From Leuconostoc gelidum subsp. gelidum KCTC 3527 (lineage in GTDB: Bacteria > Bacillota > Bacilli > Lactobacillales > Lactobacillaceae), in assembly GCF_000166715.1 (NCBI RefSeq), contig NZ_AEMI01000037.1:1-41561 (forward strand): a stretch of 41,561 nt of DNA. Direction: 5' to 3'. Of this stretch, positions 1-8,586 are shown one piece after another. Under the pieces are notes generated by a model. The model worked only from the letters and a program-made list of their open reading frames with translations, made no database searches and had not been told where the DNA came from. How positions within the stretch are numbered: the first letter of the stretch is position 1; each line of letters begins with the position of its first letter. Made by a program: the position numbers and the translations under genes.

Positions 1-24
1 AGCTACTTTTAACCTATCATAATT

Positions 25-66
25 AAAAGTTCCGAAAATCTCAGACAGATTTTCGGACTTTTTAAT
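25..66 (-). terminator. Terminator of the infC-rpmI-rplT operon
   Basis: A perfect 10-bp stem (32-41 with 47-56) closes a 5-nt loop, with A-rich sequence on one flank and T-rich on the other. It lies just past the rplT stop codon, so it should end the ribosomal-protein transcript. The T-run on the far side means it could also act on the other strand. Confidence 0.75.
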
Positions 67-77
67 ATGAATAGGTA

Positions 78-497
78 TTAACGATCAACCTTAACAGTCG
101 TTTCCAATGTTGCGGCTACACGTTCTTGTACCAAAACATTATCAGCTGCTAATGCAGATTTTGCTTGGTCTGCTAACTTTGAAAATGTATCAAAATCAGT
201 CACAGCAATATCAGCTAACATTTTACGATTCAATTCAACACCTGCAAGTGTCAAACCATGCATCAACTTAGAATATGACAAACCGTTCATACGGGCTGCT
301 GCATTGATACGAGCAATCCATAACTTACGGAAGTTACGTTTTGTGTTCTTACGATCACGGTATGCATACAAATATGACTTCCATACTTGTTGCTTAGCAA
401 CCTTGAAATTAATACGACGTTGACCACGGTAACCCTTGGCTAACTTAACAATCTTCTTACGACGTGCGCGTGAAACTGTACCACCCTTAACTCGCAT
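78..497 (-). CDS. rplT: Ribosomal protein L20
   Basis: Large-subunit ribosomal protein that binds 23S rRNA early in assembly. In Bacillus-type bacteria it also represses its own operon through the infC leader. The basic N-terminus ([14 protein letters not shown]) and the core stretch [18 protein letters not shown] are diagnostic. The ATG at 497 has GGAGG seven bases upstream. At 139 residues it is about 20 longer than the usual 118 or so. The extra C-terminal part (after roughly residue 118) is not basic and is not part of the conserved fold. It is the last gene of infC-rpmI-rplT and is followed by a terminator. Confidence 0.96.
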   Translation of the reverse strand: MRVKGGTVSRARRKKIVKLAKGYRGQRRINFKVAKQQVWKSYLYAYRDRKNTKRNFRKLWIARINAAARMNGLSYSKLMHGLTLAGVELNRKMLADIAVTDFDTFSKLADQAKSALAADNVLVQERVAATLETTVKVDR

Positions 498-580
498 GGG
501 TAATTCCTCCTAGAATTCTAAAAAATAAATTACTGGATTTTAAATCCAAAATATAGATAGATGAACTATCGCAACGCGAA

Positions 581-778
581 TTAGATGTTTGACAGCATCT
601 TAGCGTATGTTTTAACAGTCGTTGAATCCATCATGCGTGTACCACGCAATTGGCGACGTTGCTTCTTTGTCTTACCATGGAAACGGTGTGAAGTATAAGC
701 TGAGGCTGACTTCAAACCACCGTTGGCTGTCTTCTTAAAGCGCTTTGCTGATGCGCGGTGTGTTTTCATCTTTGGCAT
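581..778 (-). CDS. rpmI: Ribosomal protein L35
   Basis: Small basic protein of the 50S subunit, 65 residues, the family's normal length. It begins with the conserved [15 protein letters not shown] and is rich in Lys and Arg throughout. It has AGGAG upstream of the ATG. It sits between infC and rplT, 83 bases from rplT and 65 from infC, the standard order of this operon, and shares the promoter and leader upstream of infC. Confidence 0.96.
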   Translation of the reverse strand: MPKMKTHRASAKRFKKTANGGLKSASAYTSHRFHGKTKKQRRQLRGTRMMDSTTVKTYAKMLSNI

Positions 779-843
779 GTGACTAATTCTCCTACTGTGT
801 GATTTTTTTGTTTAAGCATGCAATTAAGCAACTAAACCCTTCA

Positions 844-1365
844 TTACTTGGCATCTCTAGGTGCCAAGACCAAAAACATCTGTCGGCCGTCCATCTTGGC
901 ACGTTGCTCAACCTTAGCAATGTCGTTAAGCTCTGCGGCCATACGGTCTAATACTTGACGTCCGATGTCTTGGTGCGTAATCATACGACCACGAAAGCGT
1001 AAATTCAGCTTAACCTTATTTCCTTGTCCAAGGAATTTGATAGCAGCTTTTTTACGCGTTTCGAAATCGCCCGAATCAATAACCGGCGACATGCGAACTT
1101 CTTTAACTTGAACGATTTTTTGGTTTTTACGCTGTTCTTTTTGTTTCTTTTGTGCTTCGAACTTCGCTTTTCCCCAATCCATGATTTTGGCAACTGGTGG
1201 CTCAGCGTTAGCTTGTACCAATACCAAATCTTGGTTTGAATCGTTTGCAATTTGTTGTGCATCTCGCGTAGACATTTCTGTTTGCTTACCCTCATGGATA
1301 AGTAGTACGCGCGATGCCCGAATATTATCGTTGATTAAATCAACTTGTCTTGGTTGACGTGCTAT
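844..1365 (-). CDS. infC: Translation initiation factor IF-3 with ATA start
   Basis: IF-3 binds the 30S subunit, keeps it apart from 50S and checks the start codon and initiator tRNA. The first ATG in frame (1275) would give only 143 residues and cut off the conserved N-terminal domain. The frame stays open upstream and encodes the expected N-terminus ([16 protein letters not shown]) back to an ATA codon at 1363-1365. That codon has GGAGG nine bases upstream and no ATG, GTG or TTG is available there. The protein is then 173 residues, the normal size. IF-3 discriminates against non-standard starts, so rare codons such as ATT in infC allow autoregulation in other bacteria. The same logic is inferred here. 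Confidence 0.9.
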   Translation of the reverse strand: MARQPRQVDLINDNIRASRVLLIHEGKQTEMSTRDAQQIANDSNQDLVLVQANAEPPVAKIMDWGKAKFEAQKKQKEQRKNQKIVQVKEVRMSPVIDSGDFETRKKAAIKFLGQGNKVKLNLRFRGRMITHQDIGRQVLDRMAAELNDIAKVEQRAKMDGRQMFLVLAPRDAK

Positions 1366-1397
1366 TGTCAGACACCTCCAAATTTATTTTGTGAATC

Positions 1398-1523
1398 AAG
1401 AAGAAAAGTGGATAAAGAACCTAATCTTTACCCACTTCAACACTTGCGATCCATCTCGGATAACTGTATCTGCCAAGCAACTTGGTCACTTGGCGAGAAG
1501 CGGGTGCTCCTACTTGTTCAACA
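1398..1523 (-). ncRNA. infC operon leader with attenuator (L20-leader type)
   Basis: The leader between promoter and infC contains a terminator: a 10-bp stem (1426-1435 with 1408-1417, one G-U pair) followed on the minus strand by TTTTCTTCTT. Its 5' arm also overlaps a segment (1430-1438) that can pair over nine positions with 1497-1505 upstream. The two structures therefore exclude each other, as in an antiterminator and terminator switch. A further GCCAAG/CTTGGC stem lies between. L20 is known to control this operon by premature termination in Bacillus. L20 as the ligand here is inferred from position. Confidence 0.7.
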
Positions 1524-1529
1524 TATACT

Positions 1530-1558
1530 ATTCTACCACATTACTTTTCTACTGACAA
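1530..1558 (-). promoter_or_regulatory. Promoter of infC-rpmI-rplT
   Basis: TTGTCA (1553-1558) and TAGAAT (1530-1535) on the minus strand are separated by 17 bases, close to the sigma-A consensus. It overlaps the end of the DUF1361 gene. Predicted transcription start is near 1523. Confidence 0.75.
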
Positions 1559-2179
1559 GTTTATGTTTATCAATCGCACGCCATAGTGGAAAATGACAAG
1601 TATTGCAAATTGTGCACCCGCAAACAGGATCACAAATGTTACCATGTGATAACCCACAGACGATACAATATTTTGAATGACATCACTAAAGTTAGTGAAC
1701 ATATCCCATGAATTTAATCGCAAATAGCGGCCAAGATAAATACCAATCGCTGATAATAGCGACACAAGTGCCGTAACAATAAAATAAATAATGTGAGCGT
1801 GATTTTTAAATAGGGCTTGTGCTATAATTTCTAAACTTAAGATACCTAAACCAACGCCTATAAAAATTCCTGTTGCTAATATAGCATAATTAAAGTATTG
1901 CGCCGCTTGATTCAAGTCTGTGCCAATGGCATTTAAATGTATAAAATCTGTCATCATATACATTGTATTTGGAAAAAAAAGTAACCATAATACAAGAAAA
2001 ATAGATTTAACACTTTTAAAATGTGTCGTTGCCACAACTAATGCAAAATCAAAAGGCAATAATGATAAGAAAACATTCCAATTTAAAAATGTAAAATGGG
2101 TTGGTGCCACGTAAACAAACAAGAAAAACAAAAAAATCATGACATGAATAATTGTTATATTTAAACCTTTGTCGCGCAT
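1541..2179 (-). CDS. DUF1361 family membrane protein
   Basis: A 212-residue, very hydrophobic protein with about six membrane segments. The stretch LFFPNTMYMMTDFIHL (roughly residues 67-82) matches the FPNxxYMxTDxxHL signature I associate with DUF1361, a family of unknown function common in Firmicutes. Its C-terminal codons overlap the infC promoter. The upstream gene is an amino-acid permease ending in its own terminator, so it is probably transcribed alone. No function can be assigned. Confidence 0.8.
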   Translation of the reverse strand: MRDKGLNITIIHVMIFLFFLFVYVAPTHFTFLNWNVFLSLLPFDFALVVATTHFKSVKSIFLVLWLLFFPNTMYMMTDFIHLNAIGTDLNQAAQYFNYAILATGIFIGVGLGILSLEIIAQALFKNHAHIIYFIVTALVSLLSAIGIYLGRYLRLNSWDMFTNFSDVIQNIVSSVGYHMVTFVILFAGAQFAILVIFHYGVRLININLSVEK

Positions 2180-2217
2180 ATACTATTCCCTTCTGCAATA
2201 TTTCTAGTGTAGCATAC

Positions 2218-2254
2218 CAAATAAAAACTGTTCAACATCTTCAATTGAACAGTT
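2218..2254 (-). terminator. Terminator of the amino-acid permease
   Basis: A 10-bp perfect stem (2226-2235 with 2245-2254) and 9-nt loop, followed on the minus strand by TTTTTATTTGG. It directly follows the permease stop codon. Confidence 0.8.
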
Positions 2255-2261
2255 AATAGTT

Positions 2262-3635
2262 TTACCTGATGGCTTTTTTTGGTTGCCACCATGAAATCAG
2301 GCCAAATATAACTAACCAAATCGTTGAACCAATAGCTGGTATACGTGAATCTGGGTTGAAAAATAGCGTAATAAAGACAAAAATAAAAAATATGATTGCG
2401 AGTGGTACTAATGTTTTAGGTGCAATAACCAAAAAACCATCATGCATGTAATCATTTGATTTACGGTAGTTCATATACGCGATTAACGTTAAGACATAAA
2501 TCATCAAAAACAAATCTGTTGAAGCACTCGTGACAAAACTAAATGCATTTGTAATCGCAGGTATAACAGAAATAACTGCCGAAAAGGCTATCATCAAAGA
2601 TGTAAACAAAACCGCGTTGAGTGGTAATTGTGTTTTAGACATTTTTCTAAATGGCTGTAAGAAACGTGCTTTTGATTGGAATGATAAAGCATAAAAATTA
2701 CGGCTCGCACTAAATAATACGGAATTCAGCGCCGATGCAGCACTTGTAAGAACAACAAAGTTAACTAATGCTGCCGCCCATTTAATCCCAACTAGCTCAA
2801 AAACCATCACAAAAGGGCTTTGATCAGCAGGAATTTTTTGCCAAGGATAGATCGTCATAATAATAAACAATGCCCCTAAGTAGAAAAATAATATCCGCCA
2901 AGGTATTTGATTAATCGCCTTAGGTAAAACTTCGCGTGGATTATCTGTTTCTGCTACGGTCATTCCTATAAATTCCATACCGACAAAGGCAAACATGACC
3001 ATTTGGAAAGCATTAATAAAATTTCCAAAACCATTTGGAAAAAATGAAAAGTGGTGAAAAACATTACTAAATGACACATCCCCTACAGGTGTTTTGAACC
3101 CTGTTAATGCTAAAATAATACCCGTAGCAATTAAAGCTAAAATAGCGACAATTTTAATCATTGAGAACCAGAATTCCGTTTCGCCATATAATGCTACAGC
3201 GACTAAATTGACGCATGTTAGGATAATCAACATGCTAATTTGGATCAACCAACTTGGTAGTCCTGGTAACCAATATTGGACATATTTGGCCACTGCGGTT
3301 AATTCAGCCATACCCATGAATACAACCGTCAACCAATAGGACCATCGTGCAAAAAAACCTGCGCGATTGCCAACATACCTAGTAATAAACGTAATAAATG
3401 TATGCTGCTTTGGATCAGCATACAATAGTTCGCCAATAGCCCGCATCATAACAAACATGAATAATCCAACAATTAAGTATACCAATAAAATAATAGGTCC
3501 AGCATAATGAATTGAATTACCAGCACCCATAAAGAGTCCTGTTCCGATCGTGCCACCAATAGCAATTAATTGCACATGACGATTTTGTAATCCGCGTTTT
3601 GGCGGTTTATTACCATCTTCCGTTGTTTCTACCAT
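2262..3635 (-). CDS. Amino-acid permease, AAT/APC family
   Basis: Secondary transporter that imports amino acids with protons through the cytoplasmic membrane. Its 457 residues form about 12 membrane segments. The first carries the APC signature IGGTIGTGLFMGAG (about residues 26-39), and GELLY near residue 68 and the E-rich segment near residue 230 are also typical. The N-terminus (RGLQNRHVQLIAIGG) resembles the AAT subfamily that includes CycA (D-alanine, D-serine, glycine), but substrate cannot be read from sequence. A purine-rich GGGGGA precedes the ATG. A short ATACA-TGTAT inverted repeat lies in the upstream gap and may be an operator. Confidence 0.88.
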   Translation of the reverse strand: MVETTEDGNKPPKRGLQNRHVQLIAIGGTIGTGLFMGAGNSIHYAGPIILLVYLIVGLFMFVMMRAIGELLYADPKQHTFITFITRYVGNRAGFFARWSYWLTVVFMGMAELTAVAKYVQYWLPGLPSWLIQISMLIILTCVNLVAVALYGETEFWFSMIKIVAILALIATGIILALTGFKTPVGDVSFSNVFHHFSFFPNGFGNFINAFQMVMFAFVGMEFIGMTVAETDNPREVLPKAINQIPWRILFFYLGALFIIMTIYPWQKIPADQSPFVMVFELVGIKWAAALVNFVVLTSAASALNSVLFSASRNFYALSFQSKARFLQPFRKMSKTQLPLNAVLFTSLMIAFSAVISVIPAITNAFSFVTSASTDLFLMIYVLTLIAYMNYRKSNDYMHDGFLVIAPKTLVPLAIIFFIFVFITLFFNPDSRIPAIGSTIWLVIFGLISWWQPKKAIR

Positions 3636-3679
3636 AAAAATATTTATCCCCCTGTTTCAAACATATACAATCTGTATGT

Positions 3680-3708
3680 ACAAAGTCGCTAACATATATT
3701 AGCGACTT
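3680..3708 (-). terminator. Hairpin after thrS, possible terminator
   Basis: A perfect 10-bp stem (3683-3692 with 3699-3708) with a 6-nt loop ten bases past the thrS stop. The following T-run is short (TTTGT), so termination may be incomplete. Confidence 0.5.
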
Positions 3709-3717
3709 CTATTAACT

Positions 3718-5685
3718 TTATTCATGTGTCTCTGTTGTACGTGAATAACGTGCAACATCTGCTAAAATAGCCATTTGAAAATCAATAAATGACATTGTTT
3801 GTGTCTTTTCTTCACCATACTTACGTACTGTCACTGTCTGAGCCTCAACTTCAGAATCACCTAATACTAGTGTGTATGGAATCTTGTTAGTTTGCGCTTC
3901 ACGAATCAAGTAACCCAACTTAGCTTCCTTGGTTTCTACATTAGCCCGCAAGCCCGCAGACTGCAACTTTTTTTGGATACCATCGGCATACTCACCATGC
4001 GCACCAAGATTGACAGGAATGATTTGCACTTGCAATGGTGACAACCAGGTTGGAAAAGCACCTTTATACATTTCGATCAGATATGCCGTAAAACGTTCCA
4101 TTGTGCCTACAATGCCACGATGTAGCATCACTGGCCGATGATTATCTTGCCCATCGGCACCAATATATGTCAAATCAAAACGTTCAGGCAACAAAAAGTC
4201 TAACTGAATTGTCGACATTGTTTCTTCATTACCCAAGGCTGTCTTCGTTTGCACATCCAGCTTTGGACCGTAGAAAGCAGCTTCACCCTCAGCTTCGTAA
4301 TAATCTAATTTAAGATCATCCATTGCACGTTTGAGTTGTGCTTGTGACTTTTCCCACATTTCGTCATCATCAAAATACTTTTCAGTATTTTTAGGATCGC
4401 GGTATGATAATCGAAAGCGATAATCTGTGATGTTAAAATCACGATAAACGGCCATCATCATTGTCAAAATGGACTTAAATTCTTCTTCAATTTTTTCTGG
4501 ATCAACGAATGTGTGGCCATCATTCAACGTCATTTCACGTACACGTGATAGACCAGTTAATGCGCCAGACTTCTCATAACGATGCATCATGCCAAGTTCA
4601 GCAATGCGAATTGGTAATTCACGGTACGAACGTGGCTTGTGCTTGAATACCATAATATGTGATGGGCAATTCATAGGACGCAGCTCTAAAAACTCACCAT
4701 CTCCCATATCCATTGGCGGAAACATATCTTCACGGTAATGATCCCAATGTCCAGAAGTTTTATACAAATTTAAGTTTGATAATACAGGTGTATAGACATG
4801 TTGATAGCCATTGGCTAATTCTTTGTCAGTAATATAACGTTCAACTTGACGCCGAATCGTTGCCCCATTTGGTAGCCAGACTGGCAATCCAGAGCCAACT
4901 TCTTGACTTGTAAAAAACAAGTCTAAATCACGACCAATTGTGCGATGATCGCGTTCTTTAGCTTCTTCACGGCGTGTTACTTCAGCATCAACGTCTGCTT
5001 GCTTCCATTCCGAGATACCATATATGCGTTGCATCATTGGATTAGATGATTTACCACGCCAATAAGCACCAGCAACGGATGTTAATTTAAAATGTTTAAT
5101 CCAACCAGTTGATGGGACTAAGCCACCTTTGTCCAATTCAATATGATCGCCTTGTATAGCAATTGTTAGAATTTCATCTTCGGGTAAATCCGTAATCAAT
5201 GCCATTTTGTATGGATCTGTCGCAAACATTTCCAACGCTTCTGCACGTGTAATTTGACGTGATATTATTGGTAAATCTTCTTTAACAATTTTATGCATCA
5301 TTGCTTCAATTTCAGAAAAATCTTCTACTGAAACCTGATTTCCTGCACCATTGTCTGTATCATAATAAAATCCATTATCGATGAAAGGTCCTACGCCAAA
5401 ATGCATATTGGCAAACTTTGGCATCCGTTTCAAAGCTTGTGCCAAGAGATGTGATGTTGCATGACGTAATAAAGCTAGCGCTTCAGCATCATTTGTGGTA
5501 ATTAACTGAAAATTACCAGATTCTGGGATAATATCATTCATACCAACATATGCATCGTTTAGTTTAGCTGATACTGATTTTTTAGCTAGAGATTTTGAGA
5601 TACTCTGAGCAACCTCAATTGGTTTTGTTCCATCGGGAAAGACTTTCACTGCCCCATCTGGGAATGTAAGATTAAGTGCTGACAT
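3718..5685 (-). CDS. thrS: Threonyl-tRNA synthetase
   Basis: Charges tRNA-Thr in the cytosol. The order is a TGS domain (about 1-60), an editing domain with the HxxxH site HATSHLLAQ (about residue 76), a class II catalytic core with [14 protein letters not shown] carrying the zinc cysteine and LMHRG-type motif 3 ([14 protein letters not shown]), and a C-terminal anticodon-binding domain. The chosen ATG gives 655 residues and starts [11 protein letters not shown], with AAAGGA ten bases upstream. A longer frame to 5715 lacks a ribosome binding site. Expression is controlled by the T-box immediately upstream. The zinc ligands are intact, unlike in IleS of this window. Confidence 0.97.
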   Translation of the reverse strand: MSALNLTFPDGAVKVFPDGTKPIEVAQSISKSLAKKSVSAKLNDAYVGMNDIIPESGNFQLITTNDAEALALLRHATSHLLAQALKRMPKFANMHFGVGPFIDNGFYYDTDNGAGNQVSVEDFSEIEAMMHKIVKEDLPIISRQITRAEALEMFATDPYKMALITDLPEDEILTIAIQGDHIELDKGGLVPSTGWIKHFKLTSVAGAYWRGKSSNPMMQRIYGISEWKQADVDAEVTRREEAKERDHRTIGRDLDLFFTSQEVGSGLPVWLPNGATIRRQVERYITDKELANGYQHVYTPVLSNLNLYKTSGHWDHYREDMFPPMDMGDGEFLELRPMNCPSHIMVFKHKPRSYRELPIRIAELGMMHRYEKSGALTGLSRVREMTLNDGHTFVDPEKIEEEFKSILTMMMAVYRDFNITDYRFRLSYRDPKNTEKYFDDDEMWEKSQAQLKRAMDDLKLDYYEAEGEAAFYGPKLDVQTKTALGNEETMSTIQLDFLLPERFDLTYIGADGQDNHRPVMLHRGIVGTMERFTAYLIEMYKGAFPTWLSPLQVQIIPVNLGAHGEYADGIQKKLQSAGLRANVETKEAKLGYLIREAQTNKIPYTLVLGDSEVEAQTVTVRKYGEEKTQTMSFIDFQMAILADVARYSRTTETHE

Positions 5686-5744
5686 ATTTATTATTCCTTT
5701 CAAATTTTGTAACAAGTTTTGAATTCAAGTTAACTATGTGATGA

Positions 5745-5986
5745 TAAAAACAAAAACGTCCCTCTAAGTCAATAGACTTAAAGGGACGTTTCACCGTGGT
5801 ACCACCCAAGTTTAACATGTTTAACCATGCTACTTAAATGACAGCTATCGGTGTCACCCGGATGTTTTTCATTACTTACTCAACCACCACTCAAAGGTAG
5901 TCTCTCACGCACAAATCACCCATTTTCACCAAACATGAGCTCTCTTTATCATATGTACACTTGAGTTGTCCTTATCAACGTTACTG
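5745..5986 (-). ncRNA. T-box leader of thrS (Thr)
   Basis: The conserved T-box (minus-strand GGGTGGTACCACGG, about 5795-5808) lies just before a long terminator stem (5754-5770 with 5775-5791) and a T-run. The 5' part holds Stem I with the conserved TTTGGTGAAAA apical segment. An ACC triplet at 5896-5898 sits where the specifier would lie and matches threonine. Uncharged tRNA-Thr should stabilise the antiterminator and let RNA polymerase through to thrS. Confidence 0.9.
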
Positions 5987-5992
5987 AAAATA

Positions 5993-6021
5993 ATTTTAAC
6001 ACTGTTTTTTCGTTTATGCAA
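5993..6021 (-). promoter_or_regulatory. Promoter of the thrS T-box leader
   Basis: TTGCAT (6016-6021) and TAAAAT (5993-5998) on the minus strand with a 17-base spacer. It begins four bases past the stop codon of the small gene upstream. Confidence 0.7.
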
Positions 6022-6024
6022 CAG

Positions 6025-6147
6025 TTACTTTGGCGCTACTGCTAGTAATAAAATCTCAAGCGCATCCTTGGCAAGATCATCATGATCTAAAATACCATTA
6101 TCAAACGCCATTTTTAAAGCATTATATTGTTCCCGTGTCAGTGTCAT
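6025..6147 (-). CDS. Small protein of 40 residues, unknown
   Basis: An ATG at 6147 follows AGAGGA and opens a 40-codon frame. It starts MTLTREQYNALKMAF and ends with the hydrophobic LEILLLAVAPK. The middle is acidic (DHDDLAKDALE). It has its own strong promoter with a perfect TATAAT, and its stop lies just before the thrS promoter. These features argue for a real gene although I do not recognise the family. It is predicted to be largely helical and not clearly membrane-spanning. Read-through into the T-box leader is possible. Confidence 0.6.
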   Translation of the reverse strand: MTLTREQYNALKMAFDNGILDHDDLAKDALEILLLAVAPK

Positions 6148-6177
6148 AATTTTTTCCTCTTTAAAATTGATAATTTT

Positions 6178-6205
6178 ATTATAACTGAACAATTAAAAAT
6201 AACAA
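6178..6205 (-). promoter_or_regulatory. Promoter of the 40-residue gene
   Basis: TTGTTA (6200-6205) and TATAAT (6178-6183), spacer 16, on the minus strand. Start of transcription is expected near 6171, about 24 bases before the ATG. Confidence 0.7.
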
Positions 6206-6233
6206 GTTCGCTTTTAAAACCAAGAACATGTCA

Positions 6234-6953
6234 TTAAAGGCCTAAGTAATATTTTGAAAATAAAGCTGCAACTATTGCACCTACAAAAGGGGCAATGCCT
6301 GGAACAAGTAATCCATATTTAAAATCAGACGATGCGCGATTTTTCCAAGGTAAAATTGTATAGGCTAACCGTGGTCCCATATCTCTTGCTAAATTCATCG
6401 CAAATCCAGTCGTACCACCCATACCCATACCCACAGCCCATACTAAGAAACCAACTGATAACGGCACCATACCAGGTACGTTTCCAGCTCGAGCTGAGAT
6501 AGCCATAATACTCGTTAAAAATACAAAGGTTGCAAACGCTTCAACAAAAAAGTTACGTGGTAAGTTACGAATTGCTGGTGCAGTTGAAAATATATTTCGT
6601 ACGATAACGGGATCAATATCTTTTTCTGATAGTTTAAACTGATCAGCATACATTACGTAAACAATCAAAGAGCCCACGATACCACCAAGTACTTCAACAA
6701 CACTGACTGTTAGAAAATATATCAGATCAATTTTTCCAAGTACAAGCTGTGCCATAGCCATAGCTGGGTTGATAAAAACATCGCCAAAGACAAACAACAC
6801 AATAGAGATACCAAATCCCCAGGTTGTAATGGCAAAAATATGACCCGAACCGTGAAATTTCGTTCGGTTCAAAACCTCATCAGCGTGAACGCCAACGCCA
6901 AAAATAATCATTAGAGCAGTGCCCATAAATTCGGCCAACAACTGGTGTATCAT
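6234..6953 (-). CDS. glpF: Glycerol facilitator / aquaporin (MIP family)
   Basis: Channel for glycerol or other small neutral solutes in the cytoplasmic membrane, with six membrane segments. The first half-helix motif is NPA (VFINPAMAMA). The second reads NLA within FAMNLARDMGPR, and the Asp after Arg marks the glycerol-conducting branch. The start chosen is MIHQLLAEFMG at 6953, with AGGAG seven bases upstream and the usual family N-terminus, giving 239 residues. An in-frame ATG at 7064 would add 37 charged residues but has no ribosome binding site. The gene stands alone, divergent from the flavodoxin gene, with no glycerol kinase nearby. Confidence 0.88.
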   Translation of the reverse strand: MIHQLLAEFMGTALMIIFGVGVHADEVLNRTKFHGSGHIFAITTWGFGISIVLFVFGDVFINPAMAMAQLVLGKIDLIYFLTVSVVEVLGGIVGSLIVYVMYADQFKLSEKDIDPVIVRNIFSTAPAIRNLPRNFFVEAFATFVFLTSIMAISARAGNVPGMVPLSVGFLVWAVGMGMGGTTGFAMNLARDMGPRLAYTILPWKNRASSDFKYGLLVPGIAPFVGAIVAALFSKYYLGL

Positions 6954-7221
6954 TTGTAATCTCCTAAGCGGTCGCAAATCTATCAAGTAGTCGCGGTTTT
7001 TTACATTTAATTTCCAGTCTTTATAGTAAGGCCATAAACGGGTGGTGTAAAGCTCTTTTTTCATTTTGTCAACAAATCGTCATATTCGTGCATTATTTCA
7101 CGAAAACAATGGGTGCAATTATCTGTAAAGTCTTTATAATTATAACTATAAAATATAAATGGAGGAAATATGTCTATTATACGCATAATTTGAAGGTATA
7201 CTAGCATAACTCATATTAATC

Positions 7222-7668
7222 ATGGATGCACACGTCGTATATGCAACAATCACCGGTAATAATGAAGATGTTGCCGATATTATCGTTTCAGCTTTCAAAA
7301 CTGCTGGCATCAACGTAAAAAAAACAGAAATATCACAAACTGAAGTTGATGAACTCGAGCACACGAATATTGCTGTTATCGTACCTTATACGTACGACAA
7401 TGGTTCTTTGCCTGACGAGGGTCTTGATTTTTTTGATGACTTAGCTCAGGCAGATTTAAGTGGTGTCGTTTACGGCGTTGCTGGATCAGGTGATATATAT
7501 TATATGTCTGATTTTGGACTAGCAGTACCAAAATTTGAAGTACAATTTGCCAAAACACATGGTATTAAGGGGGCAGATGGCATTAAAATAAATCTCAGAC
7601 CAGACGATGAAGATACAGTCACATTAAACGCATTTGTAACAAAATTAATTCAAAAAGCTCAAAATTAA
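7222..7668 (+). CDS. Flavodoxin
   Basis: Short-chain flavodoxin of 148 residues that carries electrons on FMN in the cytosol. The phosphate-binding loop YATITGNNEDVAD (about residues 7-19) and the loop YDNGSLPDEGLDFFDDL are typical. The ATG at 7222 has no ribosome binding site, and TATACT (7197-7202) may be a -10 element only 20 bases upstream. A good GGAGGA at 7161-7166 serves a different short frame upstream. Followed by a terminator, so monocistronic. Confidence 0.9.
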   Translation: MDAHVVYATITGNNEDVADIIVSAFKTAGINVKKTEISQTEVDELEHTNIAVIVPYTYDNGSLPDEGLDFFDDLAQADLSGVVYGVAGSGDIYYMSDFGLAVPKFEVQFAKTHGIKGADGIKINLRPDDEDTVTLNAFVTKLIQKAQN

Positions 7669-7671
7669 TTC

Positions 7672-7734
7672 AAAAAAACACATCTCATGAACAAAATGTT
7701 TGTCAATAGACAGTCATTCAGGGATGTGTTTTTG
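7672..7734 (+). terminator. Terminator of the flavodoxin gene
   Basis: Outer stem 7676-7684 with 7723-7731 and a small inner stem-loop in between, followed by TTTT. It sits immediately after the flavodoxin stop. Confidence 0.65.
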
Positions 7735-7748
7735 TATAAATCAATTTA

Positions 7749-8471
7749 TTAGTCAGCTGTTGTATATACAGCTAAGACATCTTCATTTTCTTCTAATTCA
7801 TCTATTAATTGCTCTAACTTTTCACGATCTTCATCAGAAATAATCATGGGATTTTGAGCAATCATAGTCACTTCAGCTTCATCAAAAACATAGCCTGCTT
7901 CACCCAAAGTACCTTCAATAGTTTGAAAGTCATTTGGTGCCGTATAAATTTCAAAAACTGCATCTTGCGTTTGCACATCTTCAGCACCCGCTTCCAGTGC
8001 GGATTCTAGAACAGTGTCCTCATCTAATTCAGGAAACATTTCTCGATCAATAGCCAAATAACCTTTACGATCAAACTGAAAAGCGACTGAACCCGAAGTT
8101 CCTAAAGCACCACCAAAGTGTTTAAACGAATTGCGAATACTTGATACCGTCCGATTAATATTATCCGTTGATGTTTCAACTAACACGGCAACACCAGCCG
8201 TACCGTAGCCTTCGTAAGTTACTTCTTCAAATTTTTGACCACCAGCACCTGAAGCTTTATCCAACGCACGCTGAATATTATCTTTTGGCATATTAGCTGA
8301 CTTAGCTTTTTCAACAACCAGCCGTAGTGATGCATTCATATCTGTATCTGCACCACCAGCCTTAGCTGCAACGTACAAATCATGTGCTAACTTTTGAAAA
8401 ATTTTACCACGCTTAGCATCTTGGGCGTTTTTACGGCCTTGTATGTTATGCCATTTACTATGTCCTGACAT
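7749..8471 (-). CDS. yebC: YebC/PmpR (TACO1) family protein
   Basis: The 240-residue protein begins with the family hallmark MSGHSKWHNIQGRKNAQDAKRG and continues with MPKDNIQRALDKASG and the acidic C-terminal domain. The family was described as DNA-binding regulators. Newer work links members to translation of difficult sequences, as for mitochondrial TACO1. AAGGAG precedes the ATG. It lies alone between the flavodoxin terminator and the pgpA-like gene, from which it is separated by a putative terminator. Confidence 0.94.
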   Translation of the reverse strand: MSGHSKWHNIQGRKNAQDAKRGKIFQKLAHDLYVAAKAGGADTDMNASLRLVVEKAKSANMPKDNIQRALDKASGAGGQKFEEVTYEGYGTAGVAVLVETSTDNINRTVSSIRNSFKHFGGALGTSGSVAFQFDRKGYLAIDREMFPELDEDTVLESALEAGAEDVQTQDAVFEIYTAPNDFQTIEGTLGEAGYVFDEAEVTMIAQNPMIISDEDREKLEQLIDELEENEDVLAVYTTAD

Positions 8472-8510
8472 TTTAACATCTCCTTGAAATTATTACTGTG
8501 CCTTTAATTC

Positions 8511-8561
8511 TATCAAAAAAACGCTTACCTTACCAGTTTTTAAAGTAGTAAGTCACGTTTT
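8511..8561 (-). terminator. Putative terminator of serC-serA-pgpA
   Basis: AAAACG (8518-8523) pairs with CGTTTT (8556-8561) and CTTAC (8529-8533) with GTAAG (8548-8552), with an internal loop. A T-run follows on the minus strand. Confidence 0.5.
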
Positions 8562-8586
8562 TATGCACTCATGGTATTAATATTTT

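Noticed and set aside
6954-7064. N-terminal extension of the glycerol facilitator to the ATG at 7064
   Set aside because: No ribosome binding site there, and the family N-terminus with a good site starts at 6953.
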